This document shows positions 1-11,405 of a stretch of 64,000 nt of DNA, piece by piece. The stretch's first letter is position 1. Every line of letters starts with the position of its first letter. Below the pieces are notes generated by a model. That model had not been told where the DNA came from and ran no database searches. It saw nothing but the letters and a program-made list of their open reading frames with translations. The DNA lies in assembly GCF_018873765.1 (NCBI RefSeq), contig NC_057920.1:48534828-48598827 (forward strand), in the 5' to 3' direction. Source of the DNA: Telopea speciosissima (Eukaryota > Streptophyta > Magnoliopsida > Proteales > Proteaceae). The translations under genes were made by a program, and so were the position numbers.

Positions 1-1334
1 AAACTCAATTTTAACTTTGGGGGCATAACATAGGACCCCTTTATACATCTTTTGACGTTGGCTCTTGCATTCTTAGGCTACCCAACTCGATGGATAGAAG
101 GTGCACCGGTGTGATTCATGTCAACCACGTTGGTTGACACCTCGAGTTCGGTGAGTGGGTCTTGGGTGATTTGTTTGGGCTTGGATATATATTAAACAAT
201 CATTATCATGCTATTATATGAATTATAAGCATCTTGTGCATTGCATTATTTATCTTAAATATGAACTGCTATGATTGTGATGTGATAATGTTTTCACTAT
301 TGTACCAGGTTACGGTACCGGGTGTACCGATATCGGAACCCCAGAAATAAATTATGAAAATTGTTAGTTGTCATCCTGATCTGTATGCATCGTGCTGTGC
401 TAGTATTCGGGTACTAGATGGAATGGGATGTTGATGCACCCGGAATATCTCTCGGGATGATAGGACTTGCATGTAGTATATTTGTGGTTAGGATTCTTGC
501 TCCCTTGTGCTACGACTCTTACCAACAGAGGTTTATGTGTTGGATAGTCTAAGCACCTATTGCCTGTGGGGGAGAGAGGCTAGGTCAGGAGTAGTGAGGG
601 CTATCGGGGTTTGCTACTGGGTGGTTTGATGGCTATCGGCGTAGGCTCCCTCATGATAACTGAGGTTTCATTGTGGTGATAAATTAAGAGACCCACCGTG
701 TCTCCCGAGTTATCACAGTAGCATACACTTGATATAGAATTTGTGTGCTAGGTGAAAAATGAATCTAACATTTATATGCATCATGCATTGTTTGAAATTG
801 CATGTTTGTGTGTATGGGCATTCCCCTTTGCTCTCTCACTAGCTTATGGAGCTAATCCCGTTGCGCAACCCCTTTTAGTTGATATGCAGGTAATCTCTTG
901 ATGCGCACCTATGGATGCGAATCAAGCGGAGCCGATGGATGAGAATTAGATGTCGATGTACACCTAAGGATGGTGTCCTAGTGGCGTGAATTAAATATTT
1001 ATTTCTGTATTCATCTTCATTCATGTTTAAACTTCATGTGTAAGTATATGGAGATAATTGGATGGATACATGGTATTGTAACTGTATTATGTGTTTTCAT
1101 TAGAGAACTGATGCTCTATATTTATATGATTTAAATAAATTTTGCTTCCACTAACTCTGTAATTGGACGATTTATTTCATTGGATACGTCCTCTGATGTT
1201 ATCATAAATTGATAACTGGGTGGACTGTGGCTCGGGACACTGTATCTGTGATCCTAGTAGTATTGGGATAACACCTATCGTCCCAGTCACTCCCTTTATT
1301 GTAAATTATTCTTTATCAAGATGAAAGTGTGACA
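1..1334 (+). mobile_element. 3' part of a Gypsy LTR (5' end lies outside the window)
   Basis: This stretch has no credible ORF and ends in GTGTGACA. A primer-binding site follows three bases later, which fixes the right end of a 5' LTR on the plus strand. The block around 820-900 (a 'TGGAGCT' stretch followed by 'TGCAGGT') has the same order of landmarks as the R/U5 part of the 3.1-3.2 kb LTRs at 13149-16327 and 56190-59329, but the sequence is clearly diverged. I infer a related chromovirus subfamily. The TG start of the LTR is not in the window, so its length is unknown. Confidence 0.7.
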
Positions 1335-1337
1335 GAG

Positions 1338-1356
1338 TGGTATTAGAGCAATGATG
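1338..1356 (+). other. Primer-binding site of the Gypsy element (initiator-Met tRNA type)
   Basis: TGGTATTAGAGCAATG begins three bases after the LTR end. It resembles the standard plant initiator-Met primer site TGGTATCAGAGC with one C-to-T change. The leader seems to run to about 1560. No gag follows on the plus strand, because the next coding sequence (1902-3036) is on the minus strand, so the element was truncated or rearranged here. Confidence 0.7.
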
Positions 1357-1901
1357 CTCTGCACCGACCATAATCTGACGTAACCTCTTGATTTACTCCC
1401 AACAATTAGGTTCTAAATTAAAGGCCTCAAGAGCATAAATAATTGTATGCAGACGTAGGAGAAGACTGATTGTGGTGAAATTGAGAACCTAGAAGATAAT
1501 AGGCAAGTGAGAAATTTATGACTTGAAACATAAGTTGTTAAGTGATAACCGTGACACTGTTTTGTTAGGTCCTAAGTGAGTGATAAATAGTCAATCGAAT
1601 ATAACAACCCACAATTATAAAAAATGTCCAAATGAAGGAAATAGGTATATATATATAGAACCAAATCCAACTGTCAAATTGTTCTGATCCCTCCCTTGGA
1701 GGTAATCGTATTCTTCCTAACTCAAAACATCCACAACCACCACTACCAAACTTCCCAAACCAGCTGATAAAAAAAAAGGGGGGACAAGAAAGCAAGAAAA
1801 TAAAGAAAAGTTAAAAGAAAAGAGTTCTAACATCATCCAACTTAAGACAAGTAAAGAAAGATTCTAATCAAAGACAACTGTAATTTTGAGGGAGAAGCGG
1901 G

Positions 1902-3036
1902 CTAGTCCTCTATGCCGTCACGGTCATCGATCCTCTCACTACCACCATAGAAGAGGAAGGTGTTGATGTCGTTCAACTTCTTCTCCACTCTCTCGAGACG
2001 CTGACTCTGAGAAGAGAACTGCTTCTTAACCTCTTCAAAATCCTCCATCATCCTCAGGTTCATCCACCTAATGGTCAACAGAACATCACTTCCACCTCCC
2101 TCTCGAGCACTAGAAGTCCCTGCAGCATGTGGTCCGGATCCCATGAACTCTATGTCATCATCCTCCTCCACCCTCACCATATTCGACCGGCTCCCTAGAA
2201 CTGTCGTAGTTATAATACAACCTCATCCTCTGTATGACATTAAACCCAAAAGGCCCCTCGGAGCTTGTTTCTTTGGGTTCGTGGTCAAGGTCTATCCCAA
2301 AGTGCAGGAAAATCTGGGTGAGCAGTCTACCGTACGGCAATGTGTTCTTGCGGTAAGGATTTGCCACCGCATGGGCCATGTGCTGAATGATCACATATGG
2401 AAGGCATGTCTGCTAACCAGTGTAAAGAGAGTACGCCAATGCTGCTGTCATCCAAGGGGCCTGGGTGCTGTGTCCTTTGAAGGGAGCCAAGTTGGTTTTG
2501 GCAATGAAAGTAAGAATCCGCTGAGAGGGGGGAAACCTTGAAAGATCTTCATTTTCATCGAACTTGTTATTGGTGAGTGCCCTGAACAACTTCTGATTGT
2601 CTACAGGGGATAGACATCTATTGGGATCGCTGCCTAGTGCATAAAAGACCCTATCCCCTTCTGCAAAAATATCCAAAAGTGTCCCTAACTCCACTTCATT
2701 GAAGGTAATAGTGACCCCCTTCATAAATGAGGTCAACCTAACACCTTCTCCATTTTCTTTGACTAGCACCAAATTGGAATAAAACTCCCTAACCAATGTG
2801 GGATAGTAAAAGTCTGGATGAGTCAGCATGCTACTCCATTTCAGCTTGCTAAACCTGATGCCCACCTTGAAGGCAATCAATTCCTCCACTACCATATCCC
2901 TCTCCACCAAAATCTTTTTGTTATGAAGGTGCTCTCGGAAAATTTCCTCGATCTCCATCGATATAAACCTCCCCACATTGAAGGCGATAGGGGGAGCTGA
3001 CACTATGGCTAAATCACTTCGCCTCCGAGGAGCCAT
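1902..3036 (-). pseudogene. LPYGR-family gene, copy 1 (putative plant transposon protein domain), broken
   Basis: The minus-strand frame starts at ATG 3036. It is open to an in-frame TAG at 2415-2413 and continues in the same frame to about 2158. It then needs a frameshift near 2180 to reach the tail, which ends at 1902. Landmarks shared with the copies at 28393-29581 and 51993-53232 are a 'YPTLVREFYSN' block, a 'FMKGV' block and 'NTLPYGRLLTQIFLHFGIDL'. The tail (about 2090-1950) is rich in Lys, Glu and Arg and looks like a coiled coil. I believe this is the Pfam PF20167 type of domain. No enzymatic motif is visible and its function is unknown to me. A splice-acceptor-like TGTAG sits just before the ATG and a CAAG|GTAAGG donor lies near 3974, so a 5'-UTR intron is likely. 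One stop and one frameshift make it a pseudogene. Confidence 0.72.
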
Positions 3037-3044
3037 GGGTATTT

Positions 3045-4100
3045 CCTACACACAAGAGACCACCCAAAAGATAACAATAATTGAGCCAAACTGGAATAAA
3101 TAAGATATAATTGGCGAGTATAATTAGAGATGCAAATGCCTATGTGGTATGGAAATTATTGGATGAGAAGGATTTCAAAATGAGAAGATAAGACATGATT
3201 ACCATTGGAAATATGATTAATTTGGGGAAAAGAGACAAGAGTTATATATATATAAAATCCATATAAAATCCCTAGGGCATAAGCATGAAGGGATGAAATC
3301 AATAGGGACAATTTATACTTTTGGCTACCCTACATCCCCAAATCAAATATCAAACAAGTAATTTGATTAAATGGAAAATCCTAACAAGAGACAATGATTG
3401 ATTATCATAGAGTAAAAGGGTAAGGGATGAGTTTCAAATTCAATATGGACAACCACACGAACAAGGAAACATGATTGAGGATGTGCCAATGGAATTATTT
3501 TTCTATGAAATTTTAGGGCATATAATGGATTAGTCATGCCTTTGAAGTTTTTCCCAAGTAGTGAGGATTTGAGAACTTTATCCCAACCAATACCTAGAAA
3601 CAATTGAAGTAATTCAACTAAATATAGCAAACTTGACAAATAATCTCTAAAATTCCTTGAAAATTTTTTTAAGGTTCAATCAAAACACATTATGTATATA
3701 AACATTCACTAGCATAGTGGTATTGATCGATTAGGGCTTGATTCAATCGAAAAACCCTAGCCCCAATAGAGTCTTGGCATGGTTCCAGTATTCACATGGA
3801 TTGGAAGAGCAACCAATGAGATAAATATACATACAAATCCCTAATGATCTTACCCTTTGAATAAGGGAAGAAGGATGAGCAAAGAGGAGTCACAACCAAA
3901 AACCCTAGGATATAAGGGAGAGGAAATCAGGGAAAGGAAGGGAGAAACAGGGAGAGAACCTTACCTTGAGTTGGAGGAGATTGATCTTAGGGTCTTGGCT
4001 CACCAAAATCACCAAGGAGGGCCAAGGAATGCTAGAACGAAAGTCCCTTGGAGAGCTTTTGCCCTACGGTTGCGTTCCTCCCTTTTGGAGCCAAAATGAG
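3045..4100 (-). other. Probable 5'-UTR exon and intron of the LPYGR-family copy 1
   Basis: On the minus strand, a leader downstream of the TATA-like box (4122-4129) reaches a good donor (CAAG|GTAAGG near 3974). An acceptor-like TGTAG lies just upstream of the ATG at 3036. The roughly 0.9 kb between them is AT-rich and has no conserved protein on either strand. A plus-strand ORF at 3857-4099 overlaps the leader and resembles nothing I know. The intron is inferred from splice signals only. Confidence 0.4.
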
Positions 4101-4117
4101 TTTGAAAAACTCATGGC

Positions 4118-4445
4118 TCTGTTTTTATAAAATTTTGCAAATAGACGCACGAACGGATCCGCCATCCTGATTCCGTCCGTAAATCCACCCAGTACAAAAT
4201 TGAAAATTTTCGTTCCTAGAACTGCACGGAACATCGAACGGATCCACCATCATGAGTCTGTTCATAGTTTTGTTCGTCTCGGTATTTTTACCAAACCAAG
4301 CTTTCTGAGAACAGACGAACGAACGGATTCATGTTAAATAATCCTTCCATTAATTGGCCCTGCCTATTTTGCGATGGAGCCACGAACGGACTCACAGCAT
4401 CGATTCCGTCGATGAGTCCATCCGTTTTCTTTTGGGAATTTGAAG
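4118..4445 (-). promoter_or_regulatory. Fold-back cluster and TATA-like box upstream of LPYGR copy 1
   Basis: Read on the minus strand, TATAAAAA lies at 4129-4122. Upstream of it, 4143-4440 holds several imperfect inverted motifs built on ACGAACGGA and TCCGTCCGT (near 4146-4184, 4232-4310 and 4381-4430). Each can fold back on itself. The arrangement resembles the U3 part of the LTRs in this window, although the motif sequence differs. No LTR ends were found around it. Confidence 0.45.
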
Positions 4446-4639
4446 CCCAATTTGTTTTGAGACCTTGTGGCCATACCCATATGAGATGATTTTGTGTTTA
4501 TACCCTAGTTTTACACCCATGTTGTTCAGCCCATTCGTGGTTATTGATTAATCTAATTAGATGTTATGAGGTCGAAATGTTAGGACCTACGCTAGTCAGG
4601 CCAGCCAGTAAGAAATGGTAGACATTAGTATATGTTGTG

Positions 4640-4899
4640 GCCCCCTCTTATGTGAGAGAAGGAGAGTTACCCTTGAGGATGAAAATCCTTAAGCCCCATG
4701 AATGATTGAACCTAAAGCCATTGGCAGGACCAAACCTATATGGAATTGAAACCTTAATAAGAGTATCAAGTGCAAATTGTGGCAAGGCAGAGCAAGAAGG
4801 GTAACAACCTAATGTCGAACTCGTATTCAAACCTCCCGATCTTCATGATTTACATATTTGGGACCATTTCACTGTATGGATTAGATTTCTCTCTCCACT
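4640..4899 (-). pseudogene. LINE ORF2 distal fragment (left piece)
   Basis: On the minus strand this piece continues the LINE reading that stops at 9652. Joined across the solo LTR, the 'KKFFWS' segment is followed by a Val-Lys-Trp-Ser-Gln-Ile-Cys-Lys stretch typical of the region after reverse transcriptase in plant L1-type ORF2 proteins. The piece has internal stops. The downstream (lower-coordinate) end at about 4640 is not defined, and I see no poly(A) tail. Confidence 0.6.
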
Positions 4900-5830
4900 T
4901 GTCACACCCCAAACCACCCCCTAGGAGGATTAGGTAGGTGACCCCGAATTGCGTAACGGCAATCCGCCAAATCCCATGGATCTAGAAGCAGTTAGTACAT
5001 TCACAAACACACATCCATAGTATTACCACATGTAAACTCAGAGTGCTGCAGAAACTACAATTTCATTAAAGGATAAAGAAGCATAGCAGTACAAGAAATG
5101 ATTGTTATATACATAAGTAAGCTGAATCATTCCCTCTCCCACACCCACACACACAACAGTAAAAGATACTAAATACATCAGCTGAAATAAAAAGGAAAAT
5201 ATACATATATACAGGGCAAGACAACTCGAGCCCCAAAAAGAAAGTGAAAGACTAAAAGCAGAAACAGAGATAAACTCCTAGCAAAGTAAAAAAGGAATCC
5301 CCAAGACAAAAAGCAGCATTAGCATTCACGTCAATACCCTTCACGGGTCAGTCCTCAGTAGTCACCGAGAACACTCGGACCATCGGCACAACCTCCGTCG
5401 GGGTCCACACCAATATGGTCATAACCACCAAGGCTCTCCTCCAAGTAATGAGCCTCCCTGCCACAGTGACATCCACCTGTACAATCATCTAATAGAAAAG
5501 CATATATAACAGAGTGTGAGCCCCACTGAGCCCGTGAGTAAAACATATCATCATGCATGCATATGCAACCACAATCATATAGATCCTACATGAAAATGCA
5601 GTCCAGTTATTATTAACCACCTAACATCACAACTAGGGCAGGTTAGTGCTACTACAATCCCCAACACATGTATCCCTGGTGGGGCTTTTAATCCCTTCCC
5701 GCGATGCACCCATTGAGTTGTCGGAGAGGACCAGTCAGCTCCCGCATTCGTTCACCAAGGTCAGCCCGACCAACCCTTTGTGATTAACCTGTGAGGTAAT
5801 CGTCCTTTTTTCTCTTTTTTTTTTTTTTTT

Positions 5831-5974
5831 GGCTTAAAGCCCGACATATAGCTCATAATTACATTTCTTTTCTTTTTTGGCTTAAAGCCCGACATATAGC
5901 TCATAATTAAATTTCTTTTCTTTTCTGGCTTAAAGCCAGACATATAGCTCTTATATACGGTCGCTCTCACAGGC
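5831..5974 (-). repeat. Three tandem copies of a 48-bp unit inside the solo LTR
   Basis: GGCTTAAAGCC followed by GACATATAGCTC recurs at 5831, 5879 and 5927, a period of 48 bases. The third copy has a few changes. Each unit contains GGCTTAAAGCC, which is a perfect short palindrome. On the minus strand the units happen to be open and would encode a repeated peptide, but this lies in LTR sequence and I do not regard it as a gene. The sibling LTRs near 58440 and 61190 have only degenerate versions. Confidence 0.85.
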
Positions 5975-6043
5975 ACCCAACACCTTAACCCCTGTTGGTA
6001 AGGGTGCGTAGCACTGGTGATGAAACTCTAACCCCATGTCTAT

Positions 6044-6541
6044 ATGGCATTGTATGAGTCGGGTGGTGTCAACCACATCCCATTCTACGGGCTACCATAG
6101 GCCTCATTTCCAAGCCGGCTACAGCATCTAGTCTAGCATTCACAATCAGCATAGAATATTCAAGCAGAGTTGTCCAACAGTTAACACAGTATAGTAATGA
6201 ATTTTATGAGCTTTGAACTAAACATGTATCACAGTATTAATATCATAAAGGTTTAATTTTAGCATATTATTCATGTTACACGTACATACACGATGGCATT
6301 GTATGAGTTGGGTGGTGTCAACCGCATCCCATTCTACGGGCTACCACATGTCTCATTTCCAAGCCGACTACGGCATCTAGTCTAGCATTCACAATCAGCA
6401 TAGAATATTCAAGTAGAGTTGTCCAACAGTCAACACAGTGTAGTAACAAATTTTATGAGATTTGAACTAAACATGTATCACAGTATTAATATCATAAAGG
6501 TTTAATTTCAGCATATTATTCATGTTACACGTACATATACG
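6044..6541 (-). repeat. 249-bp direct tandem duplication inside the solo LTR
   Basis: The unit beginning ATGGCATTGTATGAG at 6044 repeats at 6293, and the start of a third unit (ATGACATTTC) appears at 6542. The copies are nearly identical over 249 bases. The equivalent part of the sibling LTRs (near 58250 and 60970 on the plus strand) has a single copy, so this is a local duplication in one insertion. Confidence 0.88.
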
Positions 6542-7792
6542 ATGACATTTCACTCACCTTGGCCTCGGTTTTATGAGACGGGCCAGCCAGCCCGATCGCA
6601 GCCTAACAAGACACCTCGAGCGCGGGTCAAATCCTAAAGTATTAGATTAGACATGTGTTATTTAATATTTAAAATTGTTCTTGGATGTCCTAGTGTTGAT
6701 CTAGACTCACTGGTCTGACTCGATGCTCAGTCTGAGATCACTTGGAATTCTCTGGGTCTTGTATTGGGCTTTGGGTCTATGTCCGGTGCATCATCCGGAG
6801 AATGTGGTTTAGGGTCAAGTATGGTATTTACCACGTAGTACATGGTTCATGGTCCCAACAAATCCTATAATACAGCCCCTAGGTTAGCAAGACGTCTTGA
6901 ACCAACACGCAGGGAGTTTCCAAACCTGCGGGGCCCACTTAGGTACCCAAGGTACAAATAAATGTGGACAGATGTGAGGAGGGGTATTTTGGTCATTTAC
7001 CACCTCCTGACACTGTTCATAGTCCATTGGTGGAAACCCCCATGGTCAGATCTACATTTTAGCCCTGTATGAGCCTGTTTAGAACGTGAACAGGCTCAAA
7101 TTCTTAAGTTTTGCACCATAGGCAGTGCCATGGTCGACCCCTTATGCATGTTAGGTCATTGTGGACCCCATGTGGAGTAGTTTGTAGTGGTCCACATGGA
7201 TCATGCCCTGGGCCCACCACTTGGCAGCCAGCAGCTGCCCAGACAGTCCAGTGAATAGTAACCCAACTGTGTTCCAGCACATGGCCTTGGATTGGGCTGC
7301 ATGAAAGGGTAATCCCACGCAAAGTAGGGTGGTTTGAGGCTACTGCAACATAGAGTTAGACTGAGAGCAGCCTGTGTGCACAGTTCCAAGCCCAGACTGC
7401 CTGTTCTTGGTGCAACAATGCAGTGCAGTCTGGCACAGAGATGGATTTCGGTCCCAAGTATGAAACAGAAGCAAAAATACATGCATATCCCTCAGATCTT
7501 TCGTGCAACGTGTTTGCATGTTGGATCTAAGGTGGTACATGGCAGCCCCCAGGTGTTCTGGGCTGACCATGACCAGAAATGCATCCAAAACACTGAGATC
7601 CATGGAGAAGAACAGTAACAGCAGTACAATAGCAAGTATAGGTATAGTTTTATACTTGAATGCAAAGGTGAGCCCTTCCCCTTCTTCTCCTTCCTTCCTT
7701 CTTCTTCTCCCTTCTATTTTGCCTCTTCTCTCCCTCCCCATGGTTTCAGCAGTGATATAAGGTTCTAAAATGAGGATGAGGTCTCCTATTTA

Positions 7793-9075
7793 TGTAAATT
7801 CACCTAGAGGGGGGGGGGTGAATAGGTGAAGCTAGTGGAAATAGTGAAGAAATAAAACAATTGATAAAACAAAGCAAATAAATTACGAAAGTAACACAAT
7901 CGTTTTATAGTGGTTCGGCCAAATATGCCTACGTCCACTCCTCTCACCTTAGAGAGAATTCTACTAAAAAAAAATCTTGAGAATGAGCAAGAGAACTCGT
8001 ACAACTCTTGATTAGGAGCAAGTGGAGTCACACCACCAACTACTCTTGATTGACGAGCAAGAGGACTCAACACATTTAACTACTCTTGATTTCGAGCAAG
8101 AGGACTCACAACATATAATAAAGAGAACTTTACTAAGTAAGGATTACCTCAACCTTAGTGAATGTGTAGCTAACTTCCACTTTGAAGCTTCAATGCTAAG
8201 TGAATATAATTAGCTAGAGAGGGAAGTGAACTTGAATGCTTTGATGAATGAATGCTTCAACACTTTGAATGTTCAAGTTCGAATGCCTTTGCGATGCTTT
8301 TGATTAGTCTTAATTGATTATCATTAGTCCAAATGAGCTTACCTATTTATAGGCAAAGGCGCTCAAAGCATCTAAGGTTCATTGCCATTTTAGGATATAA
8401 TTCTGCCCTAATCCAAGATGCCGCTTCCCAATTCGGTATGCCGGATCATGGAATCTATCCATTGTCAAACGAGCTAATTCCCAATAGACATATTGCACCG
8501 GTATGCCGGATCCGATTCGGATGTCGGATTCTCAATTCGGTATGCCGGATCGATGTAGCACATTCCGGTTGTTCTCGTGAGCTAACCCCGAGATTGCAAA
8601 CAAACAAAGTCAAGATGGATTTGGCATGCCGGATTAGGATTCAGAGATGCCGATCAACCGATTTTTTGAAAATGGCTAAGTCCATGTTTGGACAAGTGTG
8701 GGGCCATTAGCTTAGGTTAGGTCCATGTAAAAACACCTCCTAGGGTCACTCTACATGTATGCATGCGTGAGTGTGTGCATTACAAATGGACTTAAACTTT
8801 AACTACATCTTAATACAAAAACATTGAACACATGCTTATAAAAACTCTTGTATTTGAGATGCTTGAACATGGTCTTTAAACATAGTCCTTCTCTCGCTCT
8901 TTTCTTCACACCATACTTTGATACTTTGTCTAGGTTCAATAATGTTGTGAAAGCTCCCCCTTACTTGATGCTTATTTCTTGTAAGGTCTCTATACAGTAA
9001 AACACAAGTTAGTTCAACTAACTTATTTGTTATCATCAAAACCATAGAAGGTGATGTGTGGATTTTACCCCAACA
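7793..9075 (-). mobile_element. SIRE-type Copia solo LTR nested in the Gypsy solo LTR
   Basis: On the minus strand it begins TGTTGGGGTAAAATCC (9075) and ends in CTAGGTGAATTTACA (7793). ATTTA flanks it on both sides (7788-7792 and 9076-9080). At 1283 bp it is close to the 1315- and 1309-bp LTRs of the SIRE-type element at 34732-54723. It shares their end (the CACCTATTCACCCCCC block and the repeated 'caagag' Leu-rich-looking tract) and their CCGGAT palindrome cluster, though it is clearly diverged. A TATAAATA box on the minus strand lies at 8352-8345. No element genes are present. Confidence 0.9.
8425..8645 (-). promoter_or_regulatory. CCGGAT palindrome cluster in the U3 of the SIRE-type solo LTR
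   Basis: Several copies of a motif close to ATCCGGCATACCGAAT occur here, upstream of the minus-strand TATAAATA at 8352-8345. The same motif and placement occur in the LTRs at 34732-36046 and 53415-54723. Its function is unknown. Candidates are a binding site for an element- or host-encoded protein, or a hairpin formed in the DNA. Confidence 0.6.
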
Positions 9076-9651
9076 ATTTATAGTTCAGCCTCTACTAAGG
9101 CTTGTTTGGCAGCTTAGGTCCATTCCAGAAATGAATTTTTGAAATTGATTCTCAGTCATTCTGGGCACTCTAGTGGGTCGACGGGTCTAGGGTATGTGGT
9201 GGTTCCCAAGACTCCCATAAACCTATGGAGGGTGCTCATGGCCAGCATGGGTGGTCACCACACTCCTGCTGATTAAAATACTCATTAGACATCACCCAGT
9301 GCATCACCCAGAGAATACAACAAAGATATATCACAATGCGGCTTGCACAGGGGTTTGGCCTAGGGTTTAGGCCTTGCACCTGCACCTCATCCAGGGTCAA
9401 ATGCACCCCATTTAAGGTGTAGGCCCCACATTTTTAGGAAGAGAGAGATTTCCTGGAGTCCAGGCTGTACATTATGCAGTGTGCAGTGCAGTAGCATGGA
9501 ACTATAACCCACCTCCTGGCAGGTATGTAGGAGGTCATTCTCATAGGATTAGCTACTGGTGTGATGCTCCACAGAGTGCTTGGATGCCATGTCAGGGGTT
9601 CCTGTCCTTCAATCAAATTCCCAGCCAGTTAGGGGCAGGTTTGACACCACT

Positions 9652-11405
9652 TGACCAGAAGAATTTTTTGCATGATGAATCAATAAATTTCAAAACTGAT
9701 GATGGAAATTTGAAGCTTGACATGTAATGAAGGGGAAGGGACGAGAGAGTAGATTGAATGGGGACTTGTCTCCTTGCAGTACTAAGAAACCTAGTTTTCC
9801 AGTGAGACAAACGAGAGTTGACTTTTTCGATTAAATCAAAACATTGGGATTTACTTATCTTTTTATAAGAGAAAGGAACACCAAGGTATTTATCAATGCC
9901 CAAATTGAATCTGATTTGAAATCTCTCAAAGATAAGACGTTTGAAGCCAGATGATACATTTGGACTAAAATGAGCTCTAGTCTTGTTAAGATTGAGGGTT
10001 TGCCCAGGATAACAACAATAAGTATTGATGATAGATTGGAAGGCTCTAAATTTCAAACTAGTAGCTTTGCCAAAGAGAATCAGGTCATCCGCAAATGCCA
10101 AGTGGGTAATGGGAACCCCAATCCGATAAGGTTTAATCCCATGCAAGATTTTTTGTTGAAGTGCTAATGAAAAATGTGAAGATAGAACTTCAGCACATAG
10201 AATAAAAATATAAGAGGATAAAGGATCTCCTTGTTGAAGACCTCGAGAAGGATGAAAGAATTGAAGAGGGGAACCATTAAGGAGTATTGCAAGATTTGTG
10301 GTTTCCACACAGAAAATTATAAGATTGACCCAATGAGCATTGAAACCAAAATTAAGGTAGATCGAATAAAATTCCATTTAAGGCAATCATAAGCCTTACT
10401 CATATCAAGTTTGAGGGCCATATAACCAAAATTGCCTCTCCTTTTCCTTTTCATCCTATGTAAAACTTCATGACCAATCAGAATATTGTCTTGGATATGT
10501 CAACCTTTGATAAATCCATTTTGGTGGAGAGAGATTAATTTATGGATCAAAGGACAAAGACGATTAACCATGATCCGAGAGATGATTTTGTAAGCAAAAT
10601 TGCATAAACTGATTGGTCTAAAGCCCAATAAGGAACTAGGATTGTCAACTTTGGGGATGAGGGCTATATAGGTATGATTAAGAGATTGAGTGAAACTGCC
10701 ATTGGAAAAGAAATTTTTAACAAAGGAACAGACATCAGAATGAATTATAGCCCATACCTCATGGTAGAAAATTCCAGAAAATCCATCCGGCCCTGGGGAT
10801 TTTAAACCTGGCATACTCATGATTGTTTTGGAGATTTCTTCATCTGTTACTGGATTTAGAAGCATTTCATTATCTTCATAAGAGATTCTTCCTCGAATAT
10901 ATGCAAAATAATCTTCTGGAATGCTAGTATTGAAGGAGTAGATGTCTTGAAAATGGCTTTGAAAAGTTGTAGCAATATCCACACGATCCATAAGGGTGAG
11001 CCTGTTATGATTGATAGATGTGATGATGTTTCTAGTTCTTCTCTTTACTATTGTTAAATGGTAGAAATGGGTGTTGGCATCCCCATCCTTGATCCAGCTA
11101 AGTCGAGCTTTTTGTCCCCATAATTTTTCCAATTGAATGGTAAGGTTTTTTAACTCGGCTGTTGCTGCCTTCTCTTTGACCCCCCACTGCACATCTCTTA
11201 GATGAAAATGAATCTCTTGTAGTGATGCTAGAGTTTCCTTACATTTAGCAATGTTTTCTAACATTTTTCCAACCACATGCTTGTTCCAATAGATCAGGCG
11301 TCCCTGAAGAGCAGAGAGTTTGGAGCTAAAAATATAGGAATAGGATCCTTGAAGAGGTATGTAATGGAAAAAGCGCCAATTAGACCAACATGGATTTGTG
11401 GTCAA
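9652..11405 (-). pseudogene. L1-type LINE ORF2 reverse transcriptase fragment
   Basis: The minus-strand frame from 11405 to 10500 covers the region before reverse transcriptase and its first motifs (for example 'SPGPDGF', 'ALIPKVDNPSSLLGFRPISL'). It ends at a TGA. A second frame from about 10377 to 9652 has 'LQQGDPLSSYIFILCAE' and the catalytic 'FADDLILF'. At least one frameshift or stop around 10380-10500 breaks it. The 3' side is cut by the solo LTR (TSD CCACT) and resumes at 4899. No endonuclease domain is visible upstream of about 11500, so the element is probably 5'-truncated. Confidence 0.9.

Larger units (their letters stand above)
4900..9646 (-). mobile_element. Gypsy (chromovirus-type) solo LTR inserted in a LINE
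   Basis: On the minus strand it starts TGTCAAACCTGCCCC (9646) and ends GGGGTGTGACA (4900). The 5-bp duplication CCACT flanks it at 4895-4899 and 9647-9651. No internal retroelement genes lie between the ends, so it is a solo LTR. Its length is about 3.46 kb once the nested SIRE-type LTR (7793-9075) and that insertion's duplicated bases are removed. It belongs to the same family as 55823-56189, 56190-59329 and 59335-62104: the U3 hairpin motif, the TATA box, the purine-rich leader and the 'GGTGGAGCTCAC' block appear in the same order. It carries a 249-bp internal tandem duplication that the others lack. Confidence 0.9.

Noticed and set aside
3857..4099. 80-codon plus-strand ORF.
   Set aside because: Low-complexity Glu/Lys/Arg-rich, overlaps the likely leader of the minus-strand gene, no recognisable family.
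5761..5976. 71-codon ORF with a repeated SYMSGFKPKKK-like peptide.
   Set aside because: It is the translation of the 48-bp tandem repeat in LTR sequence.
7201..7760. Overlapping ORFs on both strands (7201-7741 minus, 7334-7760 plus).
   Set aside because: They lie in the chromovirus LTR, have Leu/Arg- or Ser-rich content and are not shared with sibling LTRs as reading frames.
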